Part shown: one piece after another, positions 28,867 to 36,449 of the stretch
Layout: each line of letters opens with the position of its first letter
How positions within the stretch are numbered: the stretch's first letter is position 1
DNA from: SMAG-U1939 sp036376595
GTDB lineage: Bacteria; Chloroflexota; Ktedonobacteria; Ktedonobacterales; JADMIN01
Direction of reading: 5' to 3'
DNA: 36,449 bases
Assembly (NCBI GenBank): GCA_036376595.1
Contig: DASVAA010000121.1
Span: 1 to 36,449 of the forward strand
The notes under the pieces: model-generated
Databases searched by the model: none
Told to the model about the DNA's origin: nothing
Seen by the model: only the letters and a program-made list of their open reading frames with translations
Translations under genes and position numbers: made by a program

Positions 28867-30978
28867 CTACACGCGCACCATGCTGTACGTCTCGATGTGG
28901 TCACCCGACTGGAGGTCGTTGTAGTCCTCCAGCAGGATGCCGCATTCGTAGCCCGCCAGCACCTCGCGTGCGTCCTCTTTGCCGCGCCGCAGCGACTCGA
29001 CGAGGCCGTTGTAGACCTCCTTGCCGTCGCGCTGCACCCGCACCTGGGCCGAGCGGACGATCTTGCCGTCGGTCACGCGGCAGCCGGCGATGATGCGCTT
29101 GCCCGCCTTGAAGATCTGCAGCACCTCGGCGTGGCCGTCCACCTGCTCCTTGTAGACCGGCTCCAGCAGACCTTGCAGCGCCGCTTCGATGTCGTCCACC
29201 AACTTATAGATCACGTCGTAGGAGCGGATGTCTACGCCGTCGTTGGAGGCGATGCGCTGCGCCGCGCCGTCCACGCCGACGTTGAAGGCGATGATCACGG
29301 CCTTCGAGGCAGAGGCCAGATGGACGTCGTTCTCGCTGACGTTGCCCACCGCGTCGTGGATCAGGCGCACCTTGAGCGTCTCGGTGCCGGCGCGCGAGAG
29401 GGCGTGGCGCAGCGCCTCTAGCGAGCCTTGCACGTCGGCCTTGACGAGCAGGTTCAGCTCCTTGACCTTGCCCTCCTGCATCTGCATGTAGAGCGTGTCG
29501 AGCGTCACCTGGCTCTGCGCGGCCTGCGCCTGGTTGCGGCGCTGCTGCGCCAGCTCGCGGGCAGCCTTCTCGTTCTCGACCTCTTGCAGCAGATCGCCAG
29601 CCTCGGGGACCTCAGAGAGGCCCAGGATGCTGACCGGCATGCTCGGCGTGGCCTTCTTGATCGGCTTGCCGGTGTCGTCGAACATCGCGCGCACCTTGCC
29701 GTAGACCGTGCCGACGACGATGGTGTCGCCCAGCTTGAGCGAGCCTTCCTGGATCAGCACTGTGGCCGTCACGCCGCGCGACCTGTCCAGCCGCGCCTCG
29801 ATGATAATGCCCTGCGCCTTGCGGGTCGGATTCGCCTTGAGGTCCTCGATGTCGGCCACCAACAGCAGCATTTCGAGCAGATCGTTGATGCCGGTGCCCT
29901 TCTTGGCTGAGACCGCCACGCTAATCACGTCGCCGCCATACTCCTCGATTACCACACCGGCGTCGGCGAGCTGCTGCTTCACCTTGTCGGGGTTGGCGCC
30001 GGGCTTGTCGATCTTGTTGATGGCGACGACGATCGGCACCTTGGCGGCGCGCGCGTGGTCGATCGCCTCCTGCGTCTGAGGCATCACGCCGTCGTCGGCC
30101 GCCACCACGATGATCGCGATGTCGGTCGCCTGGGCGCCGCGGGCGCGCATCTGCGTGAACGCCTCGTGACCCGGCGTATCGAGGAAGGTGATCTTGCGCC
30201 CGTTGACCTCGGCCTGATAGGCGCCGATGTGCTGCGTGATGCCGCCGGCCTCGCCGGCCGCCACGCGCGTATTGCGGATCGCGTCGAGCAGCGAGGTCTT
30301 GCCGTGGTCTACGTGGCCCATCACCGTGACCACCGGCGGACGCGACACGCGCCCCGGCTCGCTCGCTCGCGCGCCGATCTGCGCCGCTTCGGGCCGCTTG
30401 GCTGCGGCGGAGGTCTGCTGCACCTGCGCCTCGTGCGGCTCCATGCCAAGCGCCTCAGCCACCTTGGCCGCGGCGTCGTAGTTCACCACCTGGTTGATCG
30501 AGGCGAAGACGCCGTTGGTGATCAGCGTGCGAATGATCTCGTTGACCGAGGCTTGCAGCAGGTCGGCGAGGTCCTTGACCATTACTTGCGCCGGAATCTC
30601 AACGGGACCAGTCGGGCGGACGGCGACCGCCGTGCGTGGGCCAGCGCCGTTGGCGTGCGGGCCGTGTCCGTGTCCATGGCCCCGCGGGCCGCCGCGATGT
30701 TGTCCTGGGCGGCCACCGCCGCCACCGGGTCGAGGGCCACCGCCGGGACGCTGGCCTCCTGGCCGGGGCGCGCCGGGAGCGCCGCCAGGTCGTGGGCCAC
30801 CACCGCCGGGACGTGGGGCCATTGGGCGGACGCCGCCGTTGCCGTTGGGTCCTCCGGCGGGGCGGACGGTGGTGCCGGGGCCGAGCCGGCCGGCGGTGCT
30901 GGGCGCGGGCTGCGGCCGGGAGGCGCCGGCCGAGCTGGGAGTCCTGGCGCCGGGGAGTCGAGATGTCGTATCAGGCAT
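28867..30978 (-). CDS. infB: Translation initiation factor IF-2
   Basis: IF-2 is the GTPase that places initiator tRNA on the ribosome. The 703-residue product begins with a Gly/Pro/Arg-rich disordered region (1-115). The IF2-N domain follows (VKDLADLLQASVNEIIRTL, about 134-152), then the G domain with G1 GHVDHGKTS (221-229), G2 GGITQHIGAY, G3 DTPGHEAF, G4 NKID and G5 SAK. Domain II and the C-terminal fMet-tRNA-binding domain follow. The start is the ATG at 30978 with GAAGGAGAGG 7 bases upstream; open frame continues to 31062 without such support. The gene leads an infB-rbfA operon. nusA and ylxR, which often precede infB, are not adjacent: the next gene upstream is an unrelated lipoprotein. 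Confidence 0.97.
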   Translation of the reverse strand: MPDTTSRLPGARTPSSAGASRPQPAPSTAGRLGPGTTVRPAGGPNGNGGVRPMAPRPGGGGPRPGGAPGAPRPGGQRPGGGPRPGGGGGRPGQHRGGPRGHGHGHGPHANGAGPRTAVAVRPTGPVEIPAQVMVKDLADLLQASVNEIIRTLITNGVFASINQVVNYDAAAKVAEALGMEPHEAQVQQTSAAAKRPEAAQIGARASEPGRVSRPPVVTVMGHVDHGKTSLLDAIRNTRVAAGEAGGITQHIGAYQAEVNGRKITFLDTPGHEAFTQMRARGAQATDIAIIVVAADDGVMPQTQEAIDHARAAKVPIVVAINKIDKPGANPDKVKQQLADAGVVIEEYGGDVISVAVSAKKGTGINDLLEMLLLVADIEDLKANPTRKAQGIIIEARLDRSRGVTATVLIQEGSLKLGDTIVVGTVYGKVRAMFDDTGKPIKKATPSMPVSILGLSEVPEAGDLLQEVENEKAARELAQQRRNQAQAAQSQVTLDTLYMQMQEGKVKELNLLVKADVQGSLEALRHALSRAGTETLKVRLIHDAVGNVSENDVHLASASKAVIIAFNVGVDGAAQRIASNDGVDIRSYDVIYKLVDDIEAALQGLLEPVYKEQVDGHAEVLQIFKAGKRIIAGCRVTDGKIVRSAQVRVQRDGKEVYNGLVESLRRGKEDAREVLAGYECGILLEDYNDLQSGDHIETYSMVRV

Positions 30979-31437
30979 ACGTGGACCTCTCCTTCGTACG
31001 TGATCAGACCCCTCGACAAAAACGTAGGCCGGCCTCTCCTGGGTGGGAGAGAGCCAGCCCAACGCGGCGCAGAGACTTGTGTCTGGGCCAGTAGATGCGG
31101 TCGTGGCACAGTCTGGCGGGGATTGTTAGCTCACCCGCGACTGGCGGCGAACGCCCTGGTTAAGCACACATGGCACTTCTCTTCTCGCCCCGCGCTGGGG
31201 TCAGAATGGACAGCAATGAGAACGGATTTCTGGATGGCAATGCGGCCGTCGCAGCAGCCTGCCACAGCCACCCTAACCACGTTAGCATGCCCCAGAAACG
31301 CTCATCTGTCAAGAAGCGAGGGACGTTTGGCCGCGGGCGAGCCGGCGGTTGAAACCGCGCCTAGGGGGCCTGCGGGCCACGAAACCCGCCTGCGCGGGTT
31401 GGGGATCGAGCGCGGGTGGGCGGTGCAATGCGAGCCG
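30979..31437. other. Intergenic region upstream of infB
   Basis: About 460 bases hold the infB ribosome-binding site, repeat R2 (31338-31402), and on the minus strand a perfect -35 TTGACA (31312-31307) with only a poor -10 (CATGCT) 17 bases on. No gene or RNA was recognised in 31063-31337. Confidence 0.5.
31338..31402 (-). repeat. Dispersed repeat R2, copy 3
   Basis: The minus strand reads GCGCAGGCGGGTTTCGTGGC, then CGCAGGCCCCCTAGGCGCGG and TTTCAACCGCCGGC. It aligns along its length with 8581-8645. Each copy has internal short inverted repeats around the TTTC/TTCAA parts. Confidence 0.65.
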
Positions 31438-32277
31438 TCAGCCCCAACTCACCACGTCGAGCGCGGCGGGGCAGTCGAGGCCGCTGCCCAGCATCACGCC
31501 GCCGTGGCCGTCGGCGCGGATGCCGAACGGCGGGCAGACGTTGGCCGCGTTGTAGGAGGGCAGGCCAACGGTGATCGTCTGCTCATCACGCCGGCCGCTG
31601 AGCTGGACGGCAAACTGGCTGAAGTCCACCGGGCCGAGGTCGCCGCCGGGGGTGCTGCGGGGATCGTTGCCCGACGACTCGGCGAAGATCGTGGGCGCGT
31701 GGGAGCCGGTATCCTGCGCGGGCCAGGCGATGGTGCCGATCCGCTGATCGTCGAAGGTGGCCACCCAGCCTGGCGTGCCGCTGGCGTCAACCGCGGCTTC
31801 GAGGCCGTAGCTGTGCCACGAGTCGCCGCCGTCCACCGTGCCCAGTGCGGCGTCGTGGCAGTCGCCGCTGCTCTGTGGATCGGCGAAGGCGCAGTAGAAC
31901 CAGCCGGCCTGGTCGCTCTGGTACCAGGGCACGTAATAACCAATCTGAATGAAGCTGCCGTCGCTCAGGTACGAGCCGATCCAGAAGTAGTTGGTGGTGC
32001 TGGAAGCGACCTTCTGCGGCAGATGGGTCTGCATACGCACGCGCAGCGCGGTGGCGTGGGCGTCGGCCGGGGGCGCCTGTACGCCGACCTGCCAGATGGC
32101 GTGCGGACCCGTTGTGGCCGAGGCGGAGGTGCCGCCGGTGGCGATCGTCAGGTTGCCGTCGCAGCCCAGCAGCACGATCAGCGTCGCCGCCAGCGCACCG
32201 GCCAGCAGCGGGCTTGGCATCCACGTCCGCCGCCCGGAGGTCCATTGCCGTCGTTCGGCGTGCCCGTCCGCTCGCAT
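31438..32277 (-). CDS. Predicted lipoprotein of unknown function
   Basis: The 279-residue product has a basic N-terminus, a hydrophobic helix (PSPLLAGALAATLIVLL, 21-37) and a lipobox LLGC with Cys39, so it should be anchored to the outer face of the membrane. The mature part is beta-rich and aromatic (NYFWIGSYLSDGSFIQIGYY, VPWYQSDQAGWFYCAF, GDSWHSYGLEAA), suggesting a carbohydrate-binding-like or concanavalin-like fold; no catalytic motif is recognised. The start is the ATG at 32277 with GAGGG 7 bases upstream; open frame upstream to 32709 is non-coding in character. It is divergent from the zinc-ribbon/TM gene. Confidence 0.78.
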   Translation of the reverse strand: MRADGHAERRQWTSGRRTWMPSPLLAGALAATLIVLLGCDGNLTIATGGTSASATTGPHAIWQVGVQAPPADAHATALRVRMQTHLPQKVASSTTNYFWIGSYLSDGSFIQIGYYVPWYQSDQAGWFYCAFADPQSSGDCHDAALGTVDGGDSWHSYGLEAAVDASGTPGWVATFDDQRIGTIAWPAQDTGSHAPTIFAESSGNDPRSTPGGDLGPVDFSQFAVQLSGRRDEQTITVGLPSYNAANVCPPFGIRADGHGGVMLGSGLDCPAALDVVSWG

Positions 32278-32520
32278 ACTGCTGCCCTCGTGGTCGTCCG
32301 CACCTTGGCCGGTCAGGACTGGCGATGCCCGCGGGAGCGTGTGGCTTGGCCCATCCACAGCAAGCGCCCGCATCCGCGTTCGTGCATCTCTACGCTGCTG
32401 GGTCGTCGCGGGTTGCGCGTAGGCGTGCGGCATGGTACACACGCGGTGTATTATCATAGGCGCGGCGGGGTCGGCGCGGCGCGGGGTGGTATCTTCGACG
32501 CCGTGGCATGAGCCGGGACA

Positions 32521-33486
32521 ATGAGCTACGGGAAGCAGGAAGTGGAGGCGGTGCGGGTGAACGCTGGCGGGACCTGCCTGCGCTGTGGCGCGCCGTACGA
32601 GCCGGACGACACGGTGTGCTATACATGCGGCGCGCCGATCGGCGAGACCGAGGGCGACACCGCGCCGGTCAAGATTGTCCGCACGAACAGACAGGCTGCC
32701 GTAGAGCATGCCGAGTCTCTGGACGCTGCTTCAGCCGCCGCGGATGCTTCTCTCTCCCCGCAAGGTGTAGGTGTAGGGGCGGGACCTGTCCCGCCCGGCC
32801 AGGCGGTGAGAACTCCGCCTGAGGTGGACCCCGCGCGCATCACCGTCGGCTCGTCCGCCGCGCGGCGTCCCACGGCGGGTGAGGCAGGCCTCGCCACTAC
32901 CACTACAGCCGCGCCAGGGCGTGGACGCCGTGGGCGCCGGGTCTGGCTGGTGGTCGTGATTGCTGCTGCGCTGGTGCTCGCCGCCGCGGGAGGCGCGCTC
33001 TATGCGCGGCACGGCACCACCACCACCCCGCCGCCCGTGGCGCAGCAGGCGACGTATAGCGATCCCACTGGACGCTTCCACTTCCTGCGGCCGGCGCTGT
33101 GGAGCGCGACACCCACGGCTGATGGGGTCTCGCTGACCGATAGCGGCGGGACAAGCAGTGTGACGGTCGCGGTGGTCACGCCCGGCGCGAGCGGCGTCCC
33201 CGCGGGCGCCACCGCCGCCGCCTATGCCGACCAGCTCGCCCGCCAGCAAGGAGGCGCGAAACCGCTCGATCCCCTGCCGGCGCGCCAGATCGCGGGCACG
33301 ACGTGGCAGCAACGCGAGGGGCAGGTGACGGGACCCGACGGCGCGGTGCGCGAGACGCTGCTGCTGGTGACGCTGCACGGCGGCGAGCTCTACGCCATTA
33401 CATGCACCAGTCCCGTCGCCAACTTTGGGGCGACGCAGAACCTGGTCTTCGATCCGCTGCTCGGCTCATTTGCTTTCGGCGCGTGA
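32521..33486 (+). CDS. Zinc-ribbon membrane protein with extracellular domain
   Basis: The 321-residue product has an N-terminal zinc ribbon (CLRCGAPYEPDDTVCYTCG, residues 19-37) and a disordered linker. One transmembrane helix follows (VWLVVVIAAALVLAAAGGALY, starting near 142), then a PsbP/LpqN-like outer domain (YSDPTGRFHFLRPALWS...). The ribbon would face the cytoplasm and the domain the outside. Part of the linker (GVGVGAGPVPPGQ) is encoded by an R1 repeat. The start is uncertain: ATG at 32521 has little ribosome-binding support, while GTG at 32557 has GGAGG 8 bases upstream and begins right before the ribbon. Function unknown. Confidence 0.75.
   Translation: MSYGKQEVEAVRVNAGGTCLRCGAPYEPDDTVCYTCGAPIGETEGDTAPVKIVRTNRQAAVEHAESLDAASAAADASLSPQGVGVGAGPVPPGQAVRTPPEVDPARITVGSSAARRPTAGEAGLATTTTAAPGRGRRGRRVWLVVVIAAALVLAAAGGALYARHGTTTTPPPVAQQATYSDPTGRFHFLRPALWSATPTADGVSLTDSGGTSSVTVAVVTPGASGVPAGATAAAYADQLARQQGGAKPLDPLPARQIAGTTWQQREGQVTGPDGAVRETLLLVTLHGGELYAITCTSPVANFGATQNLVFDPLLGSFAFGA
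32777..32796. repeat. Palindromic repeat R1 inside a coding region
   Basis: GGGCGGGAC-CT-GTCCCGCCC (9-bp stem) with GTAG before it and GGCC after it matches the R1 pattern. It is read in frame in the linker of the zinc-ribbon membrane protein. Confidence 0.75.
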
Positions 33487-33554
33487 TCCCGGCAGGACCG
33501 TCTGCACCCGATTGTCCCTCGCTTCTCCACGCATCCCGCGCCCTCCAGCGGCTA

Positions 33555-33563
33555 TGCTATACT
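33555..33563 (+). promoter_or_regulatory. Extended -10 promoter element for ftsH
   Basis: TGCTATACT gives an extended -10 (TG-N-TATACT) about 120 bases before the ftsH ATG. No good -35 is present, as is common with extended -10 promoters. Confidence 0.45.
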
Positions 33564-33685
33564 CTGCTGGTTCCCGCGAGCGAGCCACGCCTGGACGGTG
33601 GATGGCGGACCGGGCGGGAGCATGGCGGTGGAGGGCCGGAGCGCGGCCGCGGCTAAGACGGCGGCGACAACGGAGGGAGCTACCG

Positions 33686-35620
33686 ATGACGAATCCTCTG
33701 CGCTCGCGTAGCGGCGTTGTGCTGCTGATCGTCGGCGTGCTGGCCGTCATCTTCTTGCTCTACGGCATCCACCAGCACGACCAGCCGCGCAACGTGGATC
33801 AGTCAACGCTGCTCGCCGATCTGCGCACCGATATCGCGCACCACCAGATAGACACCCTCACCCTAAGTAGCGATACGCTCACACTCCAGCGCGGCCCGTC
33901 GTCGAGCGAGCAGGCTTCGGTCAGCCCGTCGTTTCAGGTGAGTGACCTCAAGCGTGACTACAACATTGATTACGCCGACCCCAGCGTCCTGCGCTATGAC
34001 TACTCGCCGCCAGGGATGTCGGCCTACCTGGGCAGCCTGCTGCCCTCGCTGCTCTTGGTGGCGCTGATCCTTGGCGTATTCGTCTTTATGCTGCGCCAGG
34101 CGCAGGGCACGAACAATCAGGCGCTCTCGTTCGGCAAGAGCCGCGCGCGGATGTTCCTCAGTAACAAGCCGGCCATCACCTTCGACGATGTGGCCGGCGT
34201 GGATGAGGCCAAGCTGGAGCTGCAAGAGGTCGTTGAGTTCCTCAAGTACCCCGATAAGTTCGCGGCCTTGGGGGCGCGCGTGCCCAAGGGCGTGCTGCTG
34301 GTGGGACCGCCTGGCACCGGCAAGACGCTGGTGGCGCGCGCGGTGGCCGGCGAGGCGAAGGTCGCGTTCTTCAGCATCAGTGGCTCGGAGTTCGTCGAGA
34401 TGTTCGTCGGCGTGGGCGCCAGCCGCGTGCGCGACCTCTTCGAGCAGGCCAAGCGCAACGCGCCGTGCATCGTCTTCGTGGACGAGATCGACGCCGTGGG
34501 GCGCCAGCGCGGCGCGGGCCTGGGCGGCTCGCACGACGAGCGCGAGCAGACGCTCAACCAGATGCTGGTCGAGATGGACGGCTTCGATTCCAATAGCGGC
34601 GTGATCGTGATGGCCGCCACCAATCGTCCCGACGTGCTGGACCCCGCGCTGCTGCGCCCCGGCCGCTTCGACCGCCAGGTGATCCTCGACAAGCCCGACG
34701 TGCGGGGGCGCGGCGCGATCCTGAGCGTGCATGTGCGTGGCAAGCCGCTGGACGAGGGCGTCACGCTGGAGACGCTGGCGCGGCAGACGGCGGGTTTCTC
34801 GGGCGCGGACCTCGCCAACCTGCTCAACGAGGCGGCGATCCTGGCGGCACGCGAGGGGCACAAGAGCATCGGCATGCACGAGCTGGAGGAGGCGATCGAC
34901 CGCGTGGCGGCCGGCCCGGAGCGCAAGAGCCGCATCATCAGCGAGCGCGAGAAGGCCGTCACGGCCTACCACGAGGTGGGCCATGCGCTGGTGGCGCACG
35001 CACTGCCCAACTGCGACCCAGTCCACAAGGTCTCGATCGTGGCGCGTGGGCCGATGGGGGGCTACACGCGGCTGCTGCCCACCGAGGAGCGCTCGCTGTG
35101 GAGCAGGGCGCAGTTCGAGGATTTCCTGGCGTTCGCGCTGGGCGGCCACGCGGCCGAGCGGCTGATCTTCGGCGACGTGACGACCGGCGCCTCCAACGAC
35201 ATCGAGCGCGTGACGCAGATGGCGCGCAAGATGGTGACGGAGTACGGCATGAGCGAGGTGCTGGGTCCCGTGGCGCTGGGCAAGAAGGACGAGATGGTGT
35301 TCCTGGGGCGCGAGCTGGGCCAAGACCGCGACTACAGCGAGCAGACCGCGCGCGAGATAGACGAGGAGGTGCGTGCCATTGTGCGCCGGGCCTACCAGAC
35401 CGCCGAGCGGACACTGAGCGCGCATCGCGAGCGGCTGATCCTGATCAGCGAGCGGCTGATCCAGACCGAGACGCTGGAGGGTGCGGAGTTCGAGGCGCTG
35501 TTCGCGCAGTCAATCCCCGAGGGCAGTGTGTATCCCTCGCTGCCCGCGGCGTCCTCCGACCCCAAGGCGCCGGTGCCGATCACGCGCAGCACTGGGACGA
35601 CGGCGCATCGGAAGAAGTGA
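33686..35620 (+). CDS. ftsH: ATP-dependent zinc metalloprotease FtsH
   Basis: FtsH is a hexameric membrane AAA+ protease that degrades membrane and regulatory proteins. The 644-residue product has TM1 (11-27), an outer loop to about 110, TM2 (116-136), Walker A GPPGTGKT (207-214), Walker B IVFVDEID (262-269), and the second region of homology ending LLRPGRFDR (322-330). The M41 zinc motif is HEVGH (429-433), with the third ligand Asp504 in GASND. The start is the ATG at 33686 with CGGAGGGAG about 6 bases upstream; open frame to 33425 overlaps the previous gene and is not coding-like. All key residues are intact and the length is normal. Confidence 0.97.
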   Translation: MTNPLRSRSGVVLLIVGVLAVIFLLYGIHQHDQPRNVDQSTLLADLRTDIAHHQIDTLTLSSDTLTLQRGPSSSEQASVSPSFQVSDLKRDYNIDYADPSVLRYDYSPPGMSAYLGSLLPSLLLVALILGVFVFMLRQAQGTNNQALSFGKSRARMFLSNKPAITFDDVAGVDEAKLELQEVVEFLKYPDKFAALGARVPKGVLLVGPPGTGKTLVARAVAGEAKVAFFSISGSEFVEMFVGVGASRVRDLFEQAKRNAPCIVFVDEIDAVGRQRGAGLGGSHDEREQTLNQMLVEMDGFDSNSGVIVMAATNRPDVLDPALLRPGRFDRQVILDKPDVRGRGAILSVHVRGKPLDEGVTLETLARQTAGFSGADLANLLNEAAILAAREGHKSIGMHELEEAIDRVAAGPERKSRIISEREKAVTAYHEVGHALVAHALPNCDPVHKVSIVARGPMGGYTRLLPTEERSLWSRAQFEDFLAFALGGHAAERLIFGDVTTGASNDIERVTQMARKMVTEYGMSEVLGPVALGKKDEMVFLGRELGQDRDYSEQTAREIDEEVRAIVRRAYQTAERTLSAHRERLILISERLIQTETLEGAEFEALFAQSIPEGSVYPSLPAASSDPKAPVPITRSTGTTAHRKK

Positions 35621-35699
35621 GGCGTTGACGCGGCGCGGCAAGATGAATAGTGTCGCGGGCGCGCATCGCTCCGCGCCCCACCGGAAGGATTGCGCCCAG

Positions 35700-36449
35700 A
35701 TGACCACGCCCGCCAACACGCCCAATACGCCTGATAGCCCCAGTGGCCCGACCACACCGCTCGCCCCCAACTACTTCTTCCACACCTTCCCCAACGGCCT
35801 CCAGGTCGCTGGGCAGCTCATGCCCAGCTTGGCCTCCGTCACCTTCGGCATCCAGCTCGCCGCGGGCAATAAGGCCGAGCCGGACGCGAAGCTGGGGCTG
35901 ACGCACCTGCTCTCGGACATGGTGTTCCAGGGCACCACCACGCGCAACGTGCGCCAGCTCACCGAGGACTTCGAGCAGATCGGCGCGCGCAAGGGCGGCG
36001 AGACGGGCAACGAGTTCGCGCGCTACTCGGCGCAGATCGTCGGCACGCGGCTCGACCGCGCGCTGGAGCTGATGGCCGATGTGGTGCGCAACCCCACCTT
36101 CCCCGCCGACGAGTTCGAGCAGATGCGCAGCGTGCAGCTCCAGGAAATCCGCCGCCGCGACGACGAGCCGATGCGCCGCATCTTCGACCTCGTGCGCGAG
36201 AAGTTCTACGCCGGCACCACCCTCGCCCGGCGCGGCCTGGGGACCAAAGAGACCGTCGACAGCTTGGCCGCCGACGACCTGCGCGCGCTCTGGCACGCTC
36301 GCTACCGTCCCGCCGGCAGTCTGATCGCGATCGCGGGCCACTTCCAGTGGGACCATGTGCTCGAACAGGTGGGCGCGCTCTTTGGCGACTGGGAGGGCGC
36401 AGCGCCGCCGCTGGCCGCCGACCTGCCCAACCCGCAGCCGGCCGTCAAC
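35700..36449 (+). CDS. M16-family peptidase-like protein, N-terminal part, zinc motif degenerate
   Basis: The first 250 codons are present and the frame runs off the right edge. After a Thr/Pro-rich leader (about 25 residues) the M16 fold begins: NYFFHTFPNGLQVAGQ, SVTFGIQLAAGNKAEP, then LGLTHLLSDMVFQGTTTRN where active M16 enzymes have AHFLEHMLFKGT. The zinc-binding HxxEH is HLLSD, so Glu and the second His are lost. ARYSAQIVGTRLDRALELMADVV and EIRRRDDEP are otherwise typical. It is probably the non-catalytic partner of a two-chain M16 peptidase, whose active subunit would be expected downstream beyond the window. ATG at 35700 follows ftsH by 79 bases with GAAGGA upstream. Confidence 0.85.
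   Translation, partial: MTTPANTPNTPDSPSGPTTPLAPNYFFHTFPNGLQVAGQLMPSLASVTFGIQLAAGNKAEPDAKLGLTHLLSDMVFQGTTTRNVRQLTEDFEQIGARKGGETGNEFARYSAQIVGTRLDRALELMADVVRNPTFPADEFEQMRSVQLQEIRRRDDEPMRRIFDLVREKFYAGTTLARRGLGTKETVDSLAADDLRALWHARYRPAGSLIAIAGHFQWDHVLEQVGALFGDWEGAAPPLAADLPNPQPAVN

Noticed and set aside
30055..32511. Very long open frame (over 800 codons) antisense to infB
   Set aside because: It is a GC-rich shadow of infB and the lipoprotein gene, with Arg/Gly/His-biased sequence, no ribosome-binding site and no family resemblance, while infB is unmistakable.

Overview
The window is a GC-rich bacterial chromosome segment with gene-dense, mostly short transcription units on both strands. Housekeeping genes (coaX, scpA, mutL, infB, rbfA, an nrnA-type DHH gene, ftsH) place it on a chromosome rather than a plasmid or phage. 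High GC, an F420-type luciferase-like oxidoreductase, many intergenic palindromic repeats and the gene styles suggest Chloroflexota; this is an inference of moderate strength and no 16S or other marker is present. No tRNA, rRNA or CRISPR array was recognised.

Layout. 1-477: start of a lipoate ligase/octanoyltransferase gene running off the left edge. 478-1067: repeat-rich intergenic DNA. 1068-2696: Na+/H+ antiporter fused to a rhodanese domain whose catalytic cysteine codon is an in-frame UGA, a candidate selenocysteine. 2.98-5.3 kb: orphan membrane protein, transposase remnant, LLM oxidoreductase. 5.4-9.6 kb: coaX overlapping an S9 peptidase, then a RecB/Cas4-like PD-(D/E)XK nuclease. 9.7-10.6 kb: less GC-rich membrane-anchored protein with a near-consensus promoter. 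10.8-15.7 kb: HD phosphohydrolase divergent from a four-gene operon (TMP-kinase-like P-loop kinase, 5-hmdU-kinase-helical/aGPT-PPlase-type DNA hypermodification protein, thymidylate synthase homologue, dCMP deaminase). 15.9-19.3 kb: dienelactone hydrolase, scpA, PHP phosphoesterase, zinc-ribbon protein. 19.4-22.9 kb: five tandem hydrophilic, disordered, Gln/Pro/Gly-rich proteins, three sharing a short C-terminal motif. 23.1-28.7 kb: mutL, DinB, DHH phosphoesterase, HNH pair, OsmC, rbfA. 28.9-36.4 kb: infB, lipoprotein, zinc-ribbon/TM protein, ftsH and the start of an M16-like protein that lacks the zinc motif.

How genes work together. The 12.5-15.7 kb operon forms a plausible pathway: dCMP deaminase makes dUMP, the thymidylate synthase homologue modifies C5 (methyl or hydroxymethyl), the kinase phosphorylates a nucleotide or base, and the helical-domain protein acts in pyrimidine hypermodification, as in phages carrying hypermodified thymines. 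Finding it between ordinary chromosomal genes, with no capsid or integrase nearby, makes it the best candidate for an undescribed system here. The second strong candidate is the UGA-containing antiporter-rhodanese. At least three families of dispersed inverted repeats recur through the window; two copies of one lie inside reading frames.
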